This document shows positions 62,165 through 64,000 of a stretch of 64,000 nt of DNA, piece by piece (within the stretch, counting starts at the first letter, position 1; every line of letters begins with the position of its first letter). The stretch is from Flavobacteriaceae bacterium PS02293. GTDB lineage: Bacteria; Bacteroidota; Bacteroidia; Flavobacteriales; Weeksellaceae. Under the pieces are notes generated by a model, which saw only the letters and a list, made by a program, of their open reading frames with translations, did not search any database and was not told the origin of the DNA. Made by a program: the position numbers and the translations under genes. The stretch spans positions 372,001-436,000 of the forward strand of contig JASCOV010000001.1 of assembly GCA_029960045.1 (NCBI GenBank). Reading direction: 5' to 3'.

Positions 62165-63138
62165 AGTTTTCTGCTAATAACGTAATCCAACATCAATTTT
62201 AGTGATTCTTTAGCTTCGTTAGCAGGAAATTCAGCCAAAATATTCAGCGCTTTTTGTTGGTAATCTTTCATTGTTTTGATAGCGTAATCCATTCCGCCGG
62301 AAGATTTCACGAATTCTACCAATTCACGTACTTTTTTGGAATCGTTGTTATAACGCTTTATCGTTGCGAAATACTTTTTATAATTCTCAGGACTCGCATT
62401 CTTCAAAGTATAAATCAATGGCAAAGTCATCTTTTGTTCCTTTATGTCGATTCCTACAGGTTTTCCAATGATATTACTTGTTTGATAATCAAAAAGGTCA
62501 TCTTTGATTTGAAAAGCCATTCCTGTGTAAGTCCCGAATTCCTGCATCTTTTTCGCAGTTGCTTCGTCTACATTGTTTGATAAAACACCAACTTCACAGC
62601 AAGCCGCAATCAAGGTTGCAGTTTTTTGGCGGATGATTTCGTAATAAACATCTTCCGTAATATCCAGTTTTCTGGCTTTTTCCAACTGAAGCAATTCGCC
62701 TTCAGACATTTCTCTGATGGTTCTGGAAATTACCGCAAGCAAATCAAAATCCTTATTATCTGTAGAAAGCAAAACCGATTTCGAAAGCAGATAATCGCCA
62801 ACCAAAACAGCGATCTTATTCTTCCAAAGTGCATTGATAGAAAAGAAATTTCTGCGCTTGAAACTCTCATCCACAACATCATCGTGAACCAAAGTCGCTG
62901 TATGGATCAGTTCGATCATACTTGCACCACGGAACGTCTTTTCATTCACGTTTCCCACCAGTTTTGCACAGAGAAAAACAAACATCGGACGCATTTGTTT
63001 CCCTTTTGTGGTAACAATGAAACGCGTGACCTTATCCAGCAGAGCAACATTACTTTTCATCGATTCGTAAAACTTCTGTTCGAAAAGTTTCATTTCATCA
63101 GAAATCGGAGCTTTGATTAGTTCTACTGTATTGGCCAC
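62161..63138 (-). CDS. Polyprenyl diphosphate synthase
   Basis: A 325-residue trans-prenyltransferase. The first Asp-rich motif is D86-D-V-V-D90 and the second D-D-L-F-D near 212. G-K-Q-M-R-P-M near 46 binds IPP. It elongates isoprenoids from allylic diphosphates; the chain is probably the menaquinone side chain (octaprenyl/solanesyl-like), since menaquinone synthesis is expected. Chain length cannot be read from sequence. Confidence 0.92.
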   Translation of the reverse strand: MANTVELIKAPISDEMKLFEQKFYESMKSNVALLDKVTRFIVTTKGKQMRPMFVFLCAKLVGNVNEKTFRGASMIELIHTATLVHDDVVDESFKRRNFFSINALWKNKIAVLVGDYLLSKSVLLSTDNKDFDLLAVISRTIREMSEGELLQLEKARKLDITEDVYYEIIRQKTATLIAACCEVGVLSNNVDEATAKKMQEFGTYTGMAFQIKDDLFDYQTSNIIGKPVGIDIKEQKMTLPLIYTLKNASPENYKKYFATIKRYNNDSKKVRELVEFVKSSGGMDYAIKTMKDYQQKALNILAEFPANEAKESLKLMLDYVISRKL

Positions 63139-63197
63139 TGTTCGCGTTTAAAAATTATATTTTTGGAGCAAGACGATTGTATTTCTATTCACCTTTG

Positions 63198-63262
63198 TAA
63201 CCCGCTTTCCGCTATATCTTTTTTCCAAAGAAAAAAGGATGTCGCTACAATCGGGGCTATGT
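63198..63262 (-). repeat. REP-like palindromic element, family B, copy 2 (inverted)
   Basis: Its reverse complement reads CATAGCCCCGATTGTAGCGA, CATCC, T-runs, then AAAAAAGATATAGCGGAAAG, matching the element at 22757-22860 with a shorter loop. Confidence 0.7.
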
Positions 63263-63397
63263 TGAGGATTTGTCCTTCGTCTCACCGGAAAAACTGTTGT
63301 AAAAATATCAAGAATTCTGAAATATCAAAGCATCATATAAAGCTTAATATTCAAATTATGATATCTTACATCCAATTTTATTATTCTACAAATATAA

Positions 63398-64000
63398 TTA
63401 TTCTAAATCTTTAAACGGAATGAAATAAAGACTTTGAGGCACTTTTTTGATTTTAATACTGAATCGCTCTCCGGAAATGTAAATTCCCTTTTCTGTTGCC
63501 GTAATTCCTTCGATTTGTCCAACATTGTATGCTCTTCCGAGAGAATATTTTTTTAAAGGCTTATTAAAGAAAAGATTTCCAGTTTCGTCTTTTTCAAAAA
63601 TCATCATATAAACCGACGCATTTTTAGTGTAACCAACAACGTATAATTTATTTTCAAAAACAGAAGCATCAGTCACAACAAAACCTGTATCAAAACTTTC
63701 GAGTTTTTGTGCAGGTTGATTTTCTGTCAGTTTTTTATCAATGACATAATGTGAAACCGTATTCGTGACCCATTCTTTTGTGAATAGATGAATATTTCCG
63801 TCCAAGAAAATCATTGCTTCTGCATCGAAATTATTATTGATGTTTTTCGGAGTAAAATCAGTTTGTTCAGGATAAAAAAACGGAATGGTTTTAATAGAAT
63901 CAACAATCAGAGAATCGTTTCTGAAAGGAATTTGATAAATCTTCAAATCTTTTCTCGTTCCCAGATTATTCCCGAATTCACCAACGTAAAAGTTTTCTCC
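63398..64000 (-). CDS. Beta-propeller-like protein, C-terminal part (gene runs off the window)
   Basis: The minus-strand frame is open to the window edge, giving at least 200 residues. It has strand-rich repeats such as F-Y-V-G-E-F-G-N-N-L-G-T-R-K-D-L-K-I-Y and G-I-Y-I-S-G-E-R, fitting a secreted beta-propeller. The start, and any signal or sorting domain at the N-terminus, lie outside the window. The C-terminus has no T9SS domain. Confidence 0.6.
   Translation of the reverse strand, partial: GENFYVGEFGNNLGTRKDLKIYQIPFRNDSLIVDSIKTIPFFYPEQTDFTPKNINNNFDAEAMIFLDGNIHLFTKEWVTNTVSHYVIDKKLTENQPAQKLESFDTGFVVTDASVFENKLYVVGYTKNASVYMMIFEKDETGNLFFNKPLKKYSLGRAYNVGQIEGITATEKGIYISGERFSIKIKKVPQSLYFIPFKDLE

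Overview
This window reads as a chromosomal segment of a flavobacterium. The DNA is AT-rich, Shine-Dalgarno sites are weak or absent, and several promoters fit the Bacteroidetes pattern TTG-N20-TAnnTTTG. It carries PorT, GldB and GldC (type IX secretion and gliding), a T9SS sorting-domain protein, MenG/UbiE, a GH3-rich carbohydrate cluster and a zapA-6S RNA-rny locus. The gene mix and repeats suggest a Chryseobacterium/Epilithonimonas-type member of the Weeksellaceae. That is inference, since no rRNA is present to fix the genus.

Layout. 1-0.7 kb: tail of gamma-glutamyltransferase, an RDD membrane gene, and a second short copy of the ggt 3' end. 0.7-0.9 kb: a 42-bp-period tandem array. 0.9-9.3 kb (mostly minus): rny, 6S RNA, zapA with a coiled-coil partner, porT, ubiE/menG, ribD, nadE, an acetyltransferase and three small unknown genes. 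9.4-16 kb (plus): gldB-gldC, a cystathionine gamma-synthase/lyase, acetyltransferase, EEP-fold phosphatase, an orphan TonB-plug-like protein, DUF2490 protein and pheA. 16-25.3 kb: HD hydrolase, amino-acid permease, glycosyltransferase, T9SS cargo, a large collagen-like repeat protein, HAD protein, serA, ansA and tRNA-Ser(GGA).

25.8-28 kb holds an old-yellow-enzyme gene divergent from an HxlR regulator, then a NUDIX-type regulator. 28.5-40.7 kb is a one-direction carbohydrate-utilisation cluster: TonB receptor without a SusD partner, two GH3 enzymes, a CE1-like esterase, an alpha/beta hydrolase, a nucleoside-hydrolase-fold protein and a sugar MFS importer. A 31-bp perfect palindrome lies between the cluster and its presumed NUDIX regulator.

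40.8-42.6 kb is a small accessory operon (Vsr-like nuclease, unknown protein, HNH nuclease, unknown protein) with no DNA methyltransferase, beside a five-unit 41-bp tandem array. 42.8-53.5 kb is housekeeping and small unknown genes: ClC channel, LptF/G permease, GapN-like dehydrogenase, DoxX protein, secreted Tpx, SDR. 53.5-57 kb contains a gene fragment, a second divergent hutU 3' end, a secreted unknown protein, hutU, and a DUF559 nuclease flanked by GC-rich palindromes. 57-64 kb: thioesterase, 2-hydroxyacid dehydrogenase, DedA protein, rarA, a DUF2975/XRE pair, a polyprenyl diphosphate synthase and a partial beta-propeller-like gene.

Five families of dispersed palindromic repeats are scattered between genes. 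The observations most worth following are the two 3'-end-duplication loci (ggt and hutU), the two 41/42-bp tandem arrays, the DUF559-palindrome unit and the methyltransferase-less Vsr/HNH operon.
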